A DNA stretch of 64,000 bases from Desulfovibrio ferrophilus (GTDB taxonomy: Bacteria > Desulfobacterota > Desulfovibrionia > Desulfovibrionales > Desulfovibrionaceae), in NCBI RefSeq assembly GCF_003966735.1, contig NZ_AP017378.1, forward strand, positions 667,501 through 731,500, written 5' to 3'. Positions 43,230 to 52,240 of the stretch are shown here, piece by piece. The stretch's first letter is position 1. Each line of letters opens with the position of its first letter. A program made the translations under genes and the position numbers. The notes beneath the pieces were generated by a model. The model worked only from the letters and a program-made list of their open reading frames with translations, was not told the DNA's origin and searched no databases.

Positions 43230-45542
43230 ATGCAGAAACAATCGAGTTTGTATACCCGTATCATCGTCACCCTGATTGTTTTCTCGGTGGTGATTATGGC
43301 CGCGTTCACCCTTGGTTCTTTGCATTACCAGCGCGAAGCCCTGCGAGAAGAGATTCGCGAAACGGCTCATACTGTGGTTCGGCGTGCATCCTCTATCTTG
43401 CCTTCAGCCCTCTGGGAATACAACGATATCTACATTCGGGATTACATCGATTCGTTGTTTATGTTGCCCTATGTCGCCTTTGTGCGCGTCAGGAGTGAGG
43501 GCGAAATCTATGAAAAACGAGGATTGGAGTTTTCGCTGTATGGCACAGATTTCTTTCGTAATTCATCAGATTTTCATTGGGAAGAACAGCCAATTCGCCG
43601 TAATGGTGTGCCTATTGGTATGTTTGAGATTGCAGTGTCCTTTGAATCGTTAAATGAATTGCTGATGAACAAAGTGCAGCAGTTTGTACTGTCGATGACG
43701 GTTCTGATCTTTGGCTTGGCCGTGATTACCATGTTCTTGTTCCGCAGGTATATCTTCAAGCCGATTCGGGCTCTGGAGCGGGTTGCCGATGCCGTTGCCA
43801 GGGGCGATTTAAGTGCCAGATCCGGTGTGAAAGGGATTGGCGAAATCGGTAGGCTGGCCGTCTCAATGGATAAGATGGTTGAAGGACTCGTGCGCGTCAC
43901 GACCTCTCGGGATAAGCTCAACCAGGAGATTGACAAGCGTCTGCAAGCTGAAACCGAGTTGAAGGTCGAACGCGATCGGATCAAGCTGTATCTGGATACC
44001 GCTGGTGTTGCTCTGCTTGCATTGGATAGATCGGGACGGATTTCTCTGTTGAATCGCAAGGGATGCGAGCTTCTGGGATACGAACCAGGTACGGTTGAAG
44101 GCATGGACTGGTTTGAAAATTTCATTCCTCGACGCTCTAGCGAAAGTGTACGTGCTGTCTTTCAATCCTTGATGTCAGGAGCACTCAAGCCATTTGATCA
44201 TCACGAGAACGAAGTGCTGACAAGGGATGGGCACCTGCGATTGTTCTCCTGGAATAACACTCTGATTAAAGGGGGAAGTGGTACCATTCTGGGGAGTTTG
44301 AGTTCCGGGCAGGATATTACCGAAGAACGGCTTCGTGAGCAGGCGTTGAAACAAAGTGAGGAGCGATTCCGGGTGCTCGTGGAATCCATGAATGAGGCTG
44401 TGGTTTCTCTGAACAAGAAAGGGCAGCTTGAATACACCAATCAGCGTTTTTGCGAGATGCTCGGTATTGCTCGTCAGCGAACTTTCGGTAAGCGGATTGA
44501 AGATTTTCTTGATCCGTCCAACGCCAAGCGTTTCAGGATATATTTTGATATGGAGTCTGCGCCTCGGAGTGAGCCCCATGAGTTGATTTGGACCCATCAT
44601 AGTGGGCGGCAGGTTCATACCTATGTTTCCCCAGCCTTGATCTACAGCAATGATGGAGAACTGGAAGGAGCAACTATTGCCATTGCTGATATTTCCAAAC
44701 TCAAGGAACTCGAGGGACAGCTTGTTCAGGCGCAAATGCTGGAGTCTTTGGGGTCCATGGCTGCAGGTATCGCGCATGAAATTAATACTCCCTGTCAGTA
44801 TGTGCTCAATAATACCCAGTTTTTGCGAAAGGCAACGAGCATTGTTCTGGCCGTTTTGAAAATGTACGAGGAGTTGCGTCTTGCGGTGGACAATGGGGGA
44901 GAGACGCGGGCTTTGGTTCAGGAGTTGGAGGATGAACTGGCAAAGCAGCAGATTGATTATCTTCAGGAAGATATGACGGCCGCCATCACTGAAAGCCTGG
45001 AAGGAATTGATCGTATCGCTGCCATTGTGCGTTCGGTCAAGCAGTTCGCCAACCCCGGGGCTGAGGAAAAGGCTGCAACCGATTTGAACGAGCTTGTTCG
45101 CAATACCGTGATCGTTTCAACCAACGAGTGGAAGTACATGGCCGACTTGATTATGGAATTGGAAGAAGGTCTACCGATGGTTCCATGCGTGGTCGGGCAG
45201 ATTAATCAGGTGCTTTTGAATCTGATCGTCAATGCAGCTCAGGCTATCGAGCCCAGAGTGGAGGCCAAAGATTATCTCAAGGGTGAGATCAGGATCAGGA
45301 CCGCTCATGATGAGGACTGGGTGTATCTCGAAGTGTCGGATAATGGCTCAGGCATTGCCCCTGAGGATCGGGACCATGTTTTCAGGCCGTTTTATACGAC
45401 CAAGGCTCCGGGCAAGGGTACCGGGCAGGGGTTGGCCATTTCACAGACAGTTATCAGGGATACACATAACGGAGATTTGACCTTTGAAACTGTGCCGGGC
45501 GAAGGCACTACCTTCAAGATTGTTTTGCCCATAAGTGCTTGA
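43230..45542 (+). CDS. HAMP-PAS-PAS sensor histidine kinase (770 aa)
   Basis: TM1 is at about 10-32 (RIIVTLIVFSVVIMAAFTLG), an extracytoplasmic region of about 130 residues follows, then TM2 (LSMTVLIFGLAVITMFLF) and HAMP (PIRALERVADAVARGDLSARS). Two PAS domains follow (about 255-365 and 378-495, the second with RFRVLVESMNEAVVSLNKKGQLEYTNQRF). The kinase core has His516 in AAGIAHEINTPCQYVLNN, the N box LLNLIVNAAQAI, DNGSGI and a G2 box GKGTGQGLAIS. ATG at 43230 was preferred to the GTG at 43221 for spacing from AAGAG. There is no partner regulator gene next to it. Confidence 0.9.
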   Translation: MQKQSSLYTRIIVTLIVFSVVIMAAFTLGSLHYQREALREEIRETAHTVVRRASSILPSALWEYNDIYIRDYIDSLFMLPYVAFVRVRSEGEIYEKRGLEFSLYGTDFFRNSSDFHWEEQPIRRNGVPIGMFEIAVSFESLNELLMNKVQQFVLSMTVLIFGLAVITMFLFRRYIFKPIRALERVADAVARGDLSARSGVKGIGEIGRLAVSMDKMVEGLVRVTTSRDKLNQEIDKRLQAETELKVERDRIKLYLDTAGVALLALDRSGRISLLNRKGCELLGYEPGTVEGMDWFENFIPRRSSESVRAVFQSLMSGALKPFDHHENEVLTRDGHLRLFSWNNTLIKGGSGTILGSLSSGQDITEERLREQALKQSEERFRVLVESMNEAVVSLNKKGQLEYTNQRFCEMLGIARQRTFGKRIEDFLDPSNAKRFRIYFDMESAPRSEPHELIWTHHSGRQVHTYVSPALIYSNDGELEGATIAIADISKLKELEGQLVQAQMLESLGSMAAGIAHEINTPCQYVLNNTQFLRKATSIVLAVLKMYEELRLAVDNGGETRALVQELEDELAKQQIDYLQEDMTAAITESLEGIDRIAAIVRSVKQFANPGAEEKAATDLNELVRNTVIVSTNEWKYMADLIMELEEGLPMVPCVVGQINQVLLNLIVNAAQAIEPRVEAKDYLKGEIRIRTAHDEDWVYLEVSDNGSGIAPEDRDHVFRPFYTTKAPGKGTGQGLAISQTVIRDTHNGDLTFETVPGEGTTFKIVLPISA

Positions 45543-45569
45543 TACCGGGAAGAATCGTCATGCGTGGTG

Positions 45570-46757
45570 TCAGGGAGTGAAACGACCTGAGCGCATCAGC
45601 GCGGCAAGGGCTGCTCCGAGAATGAATCCTACGGCAAGATTCGAGGCCAGGGTGATCCCGAGTACAGTCACACAGATAAACAGATCCTGGCGAGTTTTCA
45701 TGTCCAGAATGGTCAGCGCCAGTTGGCTTCCCGCAAAAAACAAAAGAACTCCCAATACTGATAGTGGTATCAGCCGTACTGCGTCCAGGATGGTGTCACC
45801 CAGCAGTAATGCCGTGATCACGAACAGCCCGCCAATAAACATGTTTGAGCCTGCAGTGCGTGCGCCGAATCGGTAGTGCGCTGCCAGCCCGCCTGCCCCA
45901 TGGCACATGGGGATTCCTCCCAGCAGAAAACTGCCAAGATTGGCCAGACCCATGGAAAGGCACAGGGCTTTGGGTGTGGTTCGTCTGGCATCGTCGCCGA
46001 AATATTCTTTGGCGAGATCGGCATTGGCGATAACGGCGTTTCCTAAGGTCATGGGGAGCTGCGGGAGGGTCAGTGCTATGAAGACTGCCACAAGCATGTC
46101 CAGAGATGGCATACCTTCGGGCATCAGACTGGGAAGCTGTGGTGCCAGTGCGATACCGTCTGTTGCCGCCCCGAGCAAGAGACCGGAGAGAATGCCGAAT
46201 CCAATCACAACAAGTCCTGCAGGAAAGCGCTTGCTGGTTAGTAGCGCCATGGTTAGGCCCATGGCTGCAAGGCCAAGGAGCCAGTTGATGGGTACTGGCC
46301 CCAGCTTGGTCACGCTGAGAAAGGGTTCGGCCGAATGGCGAAGTTGCTGCAGTGGGGCTTCACCCAACACAAAACGCACACTCTGCGCCATCAGCAGGAT
46401 GCCGGTAGAGAGCTGGATACCTCGGATGACTGGCTTGGGGATGATACGAATGATGCGTTTCATGGAGCCAGACAGTCCGATCAAAAACAATGTCACTCCC
46501 ACGGTTAAGCTTGCTGCATGCACTTCCGAGGATGCCAACCCCATGGTGATCGCATAGGAACCCATGACCTTCATGGGCTGCACTGGGGTTGTGGTGCCAA
46601 AATAGATGCCTGAGGCAATGTAAAACAGGCCCACGGACAGGAACACGCCCTGGGGTGAGAGTTGATTGACCATGATCATGCCCACGGCAATGGGCAGAAT
46701 GACGCCCAGATCGGCGAGAGAACCGGCAATTTCAAGCTTGCTTAAACGATAGGTCAT
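45570..46757 (-). CDS. MOT1/SulP-like putative molybdate or sulfate transporter (395 aa)
   Basis: A ten- to twelve-segment membrane protein of the molybdate-transporter MOT1 type. Near the N-terminus is LADLGVILPIAVGMIMV, then FGTTTPVQPMKVMGSYAITMG, and later LPQLPMTLGNAVIA and GGIPMCHGAGGLAAHYRFGARTAGSN. These two blocks are the recognised signatures of the family, in which plant MOT1 imports molybdate. No STAS domain is present. The ATG at 46757 has GGAG upstream and replaces the TTG at 46760. It stands alone and convergent to the PAS kinase gene. The substrate (molybdate versus sulfate) is not decided by sequence alone. Confidence 0.85.
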   Translation of the reverse strand: MTYRLSKLEIAGSLADLGVILPIAVGMIMVNQLSPQGVFLSVGLFYIASGIYFGTTTPVQPMKVMGSYAITMGLASSEVHAASLTVGVTLFLIGLSGSMKRIIRIIPKPVIRGIQLSTGILLMAQSVRFVLGEAPLQQLRHSAEPFLSVTKLGPVPINWLLGLAAMGLTMALLTSKRFPAGLVVIGFGILSGLLLGAATDGIALAPQLPSLMPEGMPSLDMLVAVFIALTLPQLPMTLGNAVIANADLAKEYFGDDARRTTPKALCLSMGLANLGSFLLGGIPMCHGAGGLAAHYRFGARTAGSNMFIGGLFVITALLLGDTILDAVRLIPLSVLGVLLFFAGSQLALTILDMKTRQDLFICVTVLGITLASNLAVGFILGAALAALMRSGRFTP

Positions 46758-47441
46758 CAATGTGCTCCGGGGTCACCTGTGAAATTCCTAGGCCATTCTG
46801 TGATTAAAATGACCAAGTCTGTCAATGTAATACCAGTCTTGTATGAGTAGTAAAGCCTCATCGGCCAGCTTGTCTCCTTCATGTCCTCATGTTCGGACAG
46901 ACCACAGTCGGAAATGGAAAAAATCGCCTCTGTGAGCTGCTTCTGCTGATTTTGTTGCGTCGCTTATCTGAAAATAGCGGCATGCGCATCTTTTTTTGAG
47001 GCGTTGTCATGAGGCGCGTTGAGATGTCCGAAGAATCGGAAAATTTCTGATGTCAATATCACATTGATCCGGTGCAGGACTCTGCACAGCCTTGAATCCA
47101 CGCGCATTTACTACTCGTTCGGGCTTGTGTGGAAAAGTGGACGTACCGTCATTCCCGCGTCCGAGATGTGATTGATTGCCTTTGTCTTCCTCTCATTGAT
47201 GGGCCTGCAGATAGATACCCAACTGTCTTCTTAAATTTCTGATAAAATTGAACCTATTTACTAATCGGTGCGGCCTGAATCTGGTGATTGCTTCCCAGCT
47301 CAGACGCCTGGATTGGCTTTGGTCTGGCGTGATGTTTGCTAAAGTAAGGCTTGGTTGATTGACCAACCAATTTCAGGTAGAGGGTCCGGCACATTGTGGC
47401 CGCAACCGATTCAGGAACCGTAACTCCATAAGGAGTGTTCG
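46758..47441. other. 684-base regulatory region upstream of the Rnf cluster
   Basis: No coding gene supported. A perfect palindrome lies at 47351-47370, about 70 bases before the cytochrome gene, and AAGGAG at 47430 serves the cytochrome. The region also holds the MOT1-like gene's promoter on the minus strand (ATTGACA near 46822). Confidence 0.55.
47351..47370. promoter_or_regulatory. palindromic operator candidate before cytochrome-rnf cluster
   Basis: TTGGTTGATTGACCAACCAA: perfect 7-base arms and a 6-base centre. The length and layout resemble a dimeric HTH (for example TetR-family) site. No regulator gene is next to it. Confidence 0.6.
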
Positions 47442-47921
47442 TTGCACAAGAGATATGTCCCTATAGTCGTCACCATTGCTGTTCTGCTTGCTGTGGCGAT
47501 CGTTGGATACTCACAGCCGCCCGTGGTGCAGAAGTCCCCCACCAGGGTTCTCATGGTCAATAATGGCGGCAGAGTCTTTTTCACCCACGCCATCCATGCT
47601 GATGACTACGGATATGATTGTGCCGATTGCCACCACGATGGTGTTGAAGGCGCAGAACCCATTGCTTGTGGCAGCTGCCACCCCAAGGCCTTTGACGGGT
47701 TGTTCAAGGAAGTGCATCAGCGGGCTTTTCCCAGCAAGGAATACTGTGAGCGTTGTCATGACAGTGAGCCCGTCTCGAGTATGTCCGATGACGAACGCCC
47801 CGACTCCGACATGCTGCTGACCAGAGCCGACGCTTTCCATGGCCAATGCATGGACTGCCACAAGGCGGAAGATGCCGGCCCCTATGGGGAAGAGAGCTGC
47901 TCAACCTGCCACGCCAAGTAA
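47442..47921 (+). CDS. periplasmic pentahaem cytochrome c (159 aa)
   Basis: After a signal peptide or N-terminal anchor (VTIAVLLAVAIVGYS), the protein has five CxxCH haem-binding motifs (CADCH, CGSCH, CERCH, CMDCH, CSTCH) and His residues positioned for bis-His ligation (FFTHAIHADDY, VHQRAF). The spacing resembles class III cytochromes c3 of sulfate reducers but with one extra haem. Start is a TTG at 47442 with AAGGAG six bases upstream. It comes seven bases before rnfC, so it is probably part of the Rnf unit and passes electrons between the periplasmic pool and the Rnf complex. Confidence 0.9.
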   Translation: MHKRYVPIVVTIAVLLAVAIVGYSQPPVVQKSPTRVLMVNNGGRVFFTHAIHADDYGYDCADCHHDGVEGAEPIACGSCHPKAFDGLFKEVHQRAFPSKEYCERCHDSEPVSSMSDDERPDSDMLLTRADAFHGQCMDCHKAEDAGPYGEESCSTCHAK

Positions 47922-47928
47922 GGACGCC

Positions 47929-49062
47929 ATGACCAAGATCGATTTCAACTTACGCAGTGACCATATTGAGCCTATTCAGGAAATGCTCGTTCCGGGACTG
48001 TTGAATATACCGGTGCGCGGCATGAGCCTGAAAACGGCTCGTGGCAAGAAACTGGAGAAGGGCGCCGTTGTTGCCCAGCATCCGGGACAGGGGAGTGCCG
48101 ATGTCCACGCCTCTTTGGCGGGCAAGGTGACCAAGGTCAGTTTTGCTTATGTGACCATGCTGCCCGGTGAGGGCGGGGGTGTCGCTCCTGTGGATCTGAG
48201 CTCCGTGGACGACGATAAGGAGATGATTCGCACATTGCGCCGTTTGGGGGTGAGCGCGACTCCTCTGATGGAATCCGAACTGTTGCTCATCAACGGGCTG
48301 AATCCAGAACCCGGAGTAACATCCGCCGAAGCTCTGCTGGCTCACGAGAAGGATATCCTGATTGAGGGGCTGAGTCTGGCTCGTCGACTGGTGAAGCCAT
48401 CCCGATGCATTCTTGTAACTTCGGGAGGCCCCGAGGTTCAGGGCCTGGGCGACTGCGAAGTGCAGACCGTGCGGGCCGAATATCCGGCTTCCATCGAGCC
48501 TTTGCTGATCAAAGCCATTACCGGCAAGGAGAATGCTGAAGGGACAGCCGTTCTCGATATTCATGCTTTGTGGGAATTAGGCATGGTTGCCACCACCGGT
48601 CTGCCCGTGACCGAGGTTGTCGTCACCGTGGGTGAGAACAATTGGCGCATACCCGTGGGGACTCCGCTTCGTCACGCCTTGGCCGAAGGAGGCCTGGAGT
48701 GCGCCGAAGGTGACGTGGTTCGGCTGGGAGGTGTCATGCGAGGTGAAGCCGCCTACAGTCTGGATCAGGGTATTTCCAAGCAGTGTCGGGCCATCGGTCT
48801 GGTCAAGGCGGGTGAGGTTGCCCCCGTGGAAAACGTGCCCTGCATCAACTGCGGCGAATGCGTCCTGCATTGTCCGGCCCGGCTGATGCCCAACCTGATT
48901 ACGCGTTACGCTGAATTCGATCGTTTTGAGGATGCCCGCAAGCAAGGTTTGGATATCTGCTTTGGGTGTGGCATCTGCGCCACGGTGTGCATGGCTCGAC
49001 GCCCATTGCTGCATCTGATCCGCTTCGCCAAGGAGCAGGTCCGCACGACTCTGGACGCTTAA
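47929..49062 (+). CDS. rnfC: RnfC-type subunit lacking the canonical NADH/FMN motif (377 aa)
   Basis: The peripheral Fe-S subunit of the Rnf complex. It has the RnfC N-terminal barrel (KTARGKKLEKGAVVAQHPGQGSADVHASLAGKVTKV) and two C-terminal [4Fe-4S] motifs (CINCGECVLHCPARLMP and CFGCGICATVCMARRP). The stretch that in NADH-using RnfC/NuoF proteins carries the GRGGAGFPTxxK motif here reads RRLGVSATPLMESELLLINGL, so no NADH/FMN site is evident. The protein is also shorter than typical (about 430 or more). ATG at 47929 was chosen. It follows the cytochrome gene by seven bases. Electron entry is therefore probably from another partner, for instance the cytochrome or the RnfB fusion. Confidence 0.9.
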   Translation: MTKIDFNLRSDHIEPIQEMLVPGLLNIPVRGMSLKTARGKKLEKGAVVAQHPGQGSADVHASLAGKVTKVSFAYVTMLPGEGGGVAPVDLSSVDDDKEMIRTLRRLGVSATPLMESELLLINGLNPEPGVTSAEALLAHEKDILIEGLSLARRLVKPSRCILVTSGGPEVQGLGDCEVQTVRAEYPASIEPLLIKAITGKENAEGTAVLDIHALWELGMVATTGLPVTEVVVTVGENNWRIPVGTPLRHALAEGGLECAEGDVVRLGGVMRGEAAYSLDQGISKQCRAIGLVKAGEVAPVENVPCINCGECVLHCPARLMPNLITRYAEFDRFEDARKQGLDICFGCGICATVCMARRPLLHLIRFAKEQVRTTLDA

Positions 49063-49107
49063 CGGGCCCGACGCGATTCAACGATACCTCATCAGAAGGA
49101 AACGAAT

Positions 49108-50079
49108 ATGACACCTCCTGTGATTAAACCGCTTGCGGACTCCGCCGGTGCCCTGGTTGTTTGTCCGCCGCCGCATGTGCGGACGGGATTGGGCGTGAGA
49201 GGGCTCTCCCTTGCCGGGTTGCTGGCTTTGGCTCCGGCCGCGATCATGGCCATGGGGAACTTCGGCCTGGATGCCGCGCGAGTCCTGGCACTGGCCGGTT
49301 CCGTGGCCGTACTGACGGAAGCACTGTGCCTGCGCCTTGCTGGCCGCGATGTTGATGTGGACAATTTCAGCGCCTTGTACGCGGGGCTGCTGTTTGCCTT
49401 TTTGTTGCCTGCTTCGGCTCCGTGGTGGCTGGTTGCCATGGGTGCGATACTGACCACCTCTCTGGGCCGTGTACTCTTCGGTGGCTTCGGCTCCAACCCG
49501 CTGTGTGCGCCTCTTGTTGCCTGGGCCATGTGTCGGATTTCCTGGCCCGCAGCCATGGATGTCGATTTTGCCATGGCGGCTTCGGCCATGCACGAGCCCT
49601 TGGCTCAACTCAAGTATTTCGGGGTACAGGCCTTGGATCAATTCGAGATGATTGATCTGTTGTTGGGCAGGCATTTGGGTGCACTGGGCGCGGTGCAGAT
49701 CATTCCGCTTGCTCTGGGCGGAGTAGCCCTGATGGTTTTCAAGGTCATCAGGCCTTACATCCCGTTGGCCTTTCTTGCCGGTGTCCTGGGCATGGCAGGA
49801 CTGCTGCACATGATCGACCCCAGTCTGTATGCCGAACCGGTCTTTCACCTACTGACGGGCAGTGTCGTTTTTGGCGCATTCTTTCTGGCCACGGATACCG
49901 CCTCCAGTCCCGTGGGACGGATGCCCATGATCCTGTTCGGACTCATGGCGGGCGTGATGGTTGTGGTGATCCGGGCTTGGGGTGTCTACACCGACGGCGT
50001 GCCTTTTGCCATTCTGCTGGTCAATCTGCTGTCCCCATTGCTGGACCGTGTGCGGCCCAAGCCCTTTGGAGCGAGGTAA
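49108..50079 (+). CDS. rnfD: Rnf complex membrane subunit D
   Basis: An NqrB/RnfD-family flavin-carrying membrane subunit (323 residues). Helices such as LSLAGLLALAPAAIMAMG, LYAGLLFAFLLPASAPWWLVAMGAILTT and LLTGSVVFGAFFLATDTASSPVG are recognisable; the last line carries the site where FMN is bound to a Thr in the family. GRVLFGGFGSNPLCAPLVAWA resembles the conserved loop of NqrB-type proteins. The start ATG at 49108 has GAAGGAAAC upstream. The downstream gene follows after three bases. It works with RnfG, E, A and B to couple electron flow to ion movement. Confidence 0.93.
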   Translation: MTPPVIKPLADSAGALVVCPPPHVRTGLGVRGLSLAGLLALAPAAIMAMGNFGLDAARVLALAGSVAVLTEALCLRLAGRDVDVDNFSALYAGLLFAFLLPASAPWWLVAMGAILTTSLGRVLFGGFGSNPLCAPLVAWAMCRISWPAAMDVDFAMAASAMHEPLAQLKYFGVQALDQFEMIDLLLGRHLGALGAVQIIPLALGGVALMVFKVIRPYIPLAFLAGVLGMAGLLHMIDPSLYAEPVFHLLTGSVVFGAFFLATDTASSPVGRMPMILFGLMAGVMVVVIRAWGVYTDGVPFAILLVNLLSPLLDRVRPKPFGAR

Positions 50080-50082
50080 CCC

Positions 50083-50655
50083 ATGAAAGAGATTCTGCAC
50101 ATGATCGTGGTGCTGTCGCTGATCTGCGGCGTGTCCGGCTTTTCGCTGGCCACTTTGAAGCAGGCCACCCGGGAGCGCATTGAAGGTCAGGTCCTGACCT
50201 ATGTTCAGGGCCCCGCGCTGCTGGCTGTGGTCGGCGAGCATGACAACGACCCCATCGCCGAGCGCAAGGTTCTGGGCGATGACAAGCAGTTCGTCTTCCC
50301 CGTGATTCGCGATGGCGAGTTGGTGGGTGTGGCTTTGGAAACTTTTGCCCCCGGTTATTCGGGCAACATCGGTGTGATGGTCGGATTCAATCTGGCAGAC
50401 GACACCCTGATGGGCATTGGCGTGACCACACAGACCGAGACCCCCGGGCTGGGCACTCGTGTCATGGAGCCGTCCTTTACCGGACAGTTTGCGGCCCACT
50501 CGCTTGGTGGGTTGGCACTCAAGGCACAGGGCGGTGACATCGACGGAGTCTCCGGTGCGACCTTCTCGTCCGTGGGGACGGCGAATGCCGTAGCCAATGC
50601 CGCCAAGGTCTACGAGTCGCTGAAACCTGCCATCATCAAGGCCTTCAAGGGCTAA
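50083..50655 (+). CDS. rnfG: Rnf complex subunit G (covalent FMN)
   Basis: An N-terminally anchored periplasmic flavoprotein (190 residues). A single membrane segment (MIVVLSLICGVSGFSLATL) precedes a domain with the FMN-attachment motif SGAT near the end of the protein (VSGATFSSVGTANAV). GYSGNIGVMVGFNLADDTLMGIGVTTQTETPGLG is the usual RnfG core with TETPGLG. The Thr of SGAT should be modified by the ApbE encoded in the same operon. It starts three bases after rnfD. Confidence 0.94.
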   Translation: MKEILHMIVVLSLICGVSGFSLATLKQATRERIEGQVLTYVQGPALLAVVGEHDNDPIAERKVLGDDKQFVFPVIRDGELVGVALETFAPGYSGNIGVMVGFNLADDTLMGIGVTTQTETPGLGTRVMEPSFTGQFAAHSLGGLALKAQGGDIDGVSGATFSSVGTANAVANAAKVYESLKPAIIKAFKG

Positions 50656-50666
50656 AGGAGAACGCC

Positions 50667-51341
50667 ATGAGCAAGTTGATGAAGGAGTTTTCCAAGGGTC
50701 TGTGGACCGAACTGCCCCCGTTCCGGGTGCTGTTGGGGCTGTGCCCGACCCTGGCGGTGACCACCACTGCTGAAAACGGCCTGGGCATGGGGCTGGCCGT
50801 CATCTTCGTACTGACCATGTCCAACATCATTATTTCGGCCCTGCGCAAGGTGATTCCGACCAAGGTCCGTATAGCCTGTTTCATCGTCATCGCCGCATCG
50901 CTGGTGGTCACGGTCGAATTGCTGATGCAGGCCTATACCTATCCGCTGTACCAGCAGTTGGGCATCTTCGTGCCACTTATCGTGGTCAACTGCCTGATTT
51001 TGGGCCGGGCCGAGGCCTTTGCCTCCAAAAACTCGATTGTGTCCTCCATCATGGACGCCTTGGGCATGGGCATCGGCTTCACTCTGTCTCTGACCTTTCT
51101 GGGGGCGGTGCGTGAGATATTGGGCAACGGTACGGTCTTCGGGCATGGCGTGATGTGGGATGCTTTTCAGCCCTTTGCCATCATGGTCAAGGCTCCTGGT
51201 GCATTCATCGGCCTGGGGCTGATCCTGGCTGGCATGAACGCTTTCAATGCCTGGCATGCGCGTCGTAATCAGTTGCCCGCACCCAAGCCGATTACCGGTT
51301 GTGGCGACGGCTGCGGTTCGTGCAAAGCCTGCAAGATGTAA
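50667..51341 (+). CDS. rnfE: Rnf complex membrane subunit E
   Basis: An integral membrane protein of the RnfE/NqrD type (224 residues) with six helices. FSKGLWTELPPFRVLLGLCPTLAVTT is the usual start and MSNIIISALRKVIPTKVRIACFIVIAASLVV and VPLIVVNCLILGRAEAFASKNS hold the conserved Cys of the membrane [2Fe-2S] centre. The C-terminus has an unusual extra tail (GCGDGCGSCKACKM) with four Cys close together, of the type seen in small metal sites. The start ATG at 50667 is 11 bases after rnfG. Confidence 0.94.
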   Translation: MSKLMKEFSKGLWTELPPFRVLLGLCPTLAVTTTAENGLGMGLAVIFVLTMSNIIISALRKVIPTKVRIACFIVIAASLVVTVELLMQAYTYPLYQQLGIFVPLIVVNCLILGRAEAFASKNSIVSSIMDALGMGIGFTLSLTFLGAVREILGNGTVFGHGVMWDAFQPFAIMVKAPGAFIGLGLILAGMNAFNAWHARRNQLPAPKPITGCGDGCGSCKACKM

Positions 51342-51380
51342 GCGCCCAAAGCGCTGGACCATCAACCACGGGATAATTTC

Positions 51381-51956
51381 ATGGATACTTTCCTGTTTGT
51401 CATATCTGCCATTTTCATTAACAATATCGTGTTGGTGCAGTACCTTGGCGCGTGCCCCTTCATGGGTACCTCCAAGAGCACCGATGTGGCTCTGGGCATG
51501 GGCGGCGCGGTCATCTTCGTGCTGGTCATGGCTACGGCCATCACCTGGCCCGTGCATGTCTATGCCCTGGCTCCCAATGGGCTGGAATATCTGCAGACCA
51601 TTGCCTTCATTCTGATCATCGCCTCGCTGGTGCAATTCGTTGAAATGTTCCTGCGTAAGGTGATTCCACCGTTGTATAAGTCCCTGGGGCTTTTCCTGCC
51701 GCTCATCACCACCAACTGTGCCGTGCTTGGCGTTGCCATCATGGTTCAGCGTAACGAATACGGTTTTGGCAAGTCGCTGCTTTACGCATTGGCTTCGGGG
51801 GTGGGGTTTACGGTTGCCCTGGTTATTTTGTCTGCCATTCGCGAACGCCTGGACGTGGCCCCCGTGCCGCAGGCCTTCCGTGGTGTTCCCATAGCCCTGA
51901 TCATGGCTGGAGCCATGTCATTGGCGTTCTTTGCCTTTCAAGGCATGGGCGCATAA
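51381..51956 (+). CDS. rnfA: Rnf complex membrane subunit A
   Basis: The RnfA/NqrE-type subunit (191 residues), with pseudo-symmetric relation to RnfE. FLFVISAIFINNIVLVQYLGACPFMGTSK and VIPPLYKSLGLFLPLITTNCAVLGVAI contain the two conserved Cys (in LGACPF and NCAVLG) that bind the shared [2Fe-2S] cluster in the membrane. GKSLLYALASGVGFTVALVILSAIRERLD is the standard next helix. Start ATG at 51381. Confidence 0.95.
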   Translation: MDTFLFVISAIFINNIVLVQYLGACPFMGTSKSTDVALGMGGAVIFVLVMATAITWPVHVYALAPNGLEYLQTIAFILIIASLVQFVEMFLRKVIPPLYKSLGLFLPLITTNCAVLGVAIMVQRNEYGFGKSLLYALASGVGFTVALVILSAIRERLDVAPVPQAFRGVPIALIMAGAMSLAFFAFQGMGA

Positions 51957-51969
51957 AGGAGAATTTTTG

Positions 51970-52218
51970 ATGTTGAATTCCATTTTGTTGATTCTGGCGG
52001 TCATCCCCTTGGTGGCCGGTTCCCTGTTCCATGCCGTGGCTTTCATGCTGGCCGTGGCGGCTTTGGTCAATCTGGTCAGTCGTGTTCGTCGCGGGATGGA
52101 AACCGGGTTTCCCGGAACTCCCCTCGCTCGCCACGCCAAGCTGGCTGTTCCGGCCCTGGCCGTGCTTGCCGCCGATGCTGCGTTGCTTTGGCTCGCGGCA
52201 GGTCATTCTCTCGCCTAA
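51970..52218 (+). CDS. small membrane protein inside the rnf operon (82 aa)
   Basis: I do not recognise a family. The 82 residues form two predicted membrane helices (LLILAVIPLVAGSLFHAVAFMLAVAALVNLV and KLAVPALAVLAADAALLWLAAG) joined by an Arg-rich loop (SRVRRGMETGFPGTPLARHA). It starts 13 bases after rnfA with an AAAGGAG site and ends 22 bases before rnfB, so it is a true operon member. Canonical rnf operons do not have a gene here that I know of. It may be a lineage-specific subunit or assembly factor of this Rnf complex. Confidence 0.82.
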   Translation: MLNSILLILAVIPLVAGSLFHAVAFMLAVAALVNLVSRVRRGMETGFPGTPLARHAKLAVPALAVLAADAALLWLAAGHSLA

Positions 52219-52240
52219 CTCCAGCCACTAAGGATATCCA

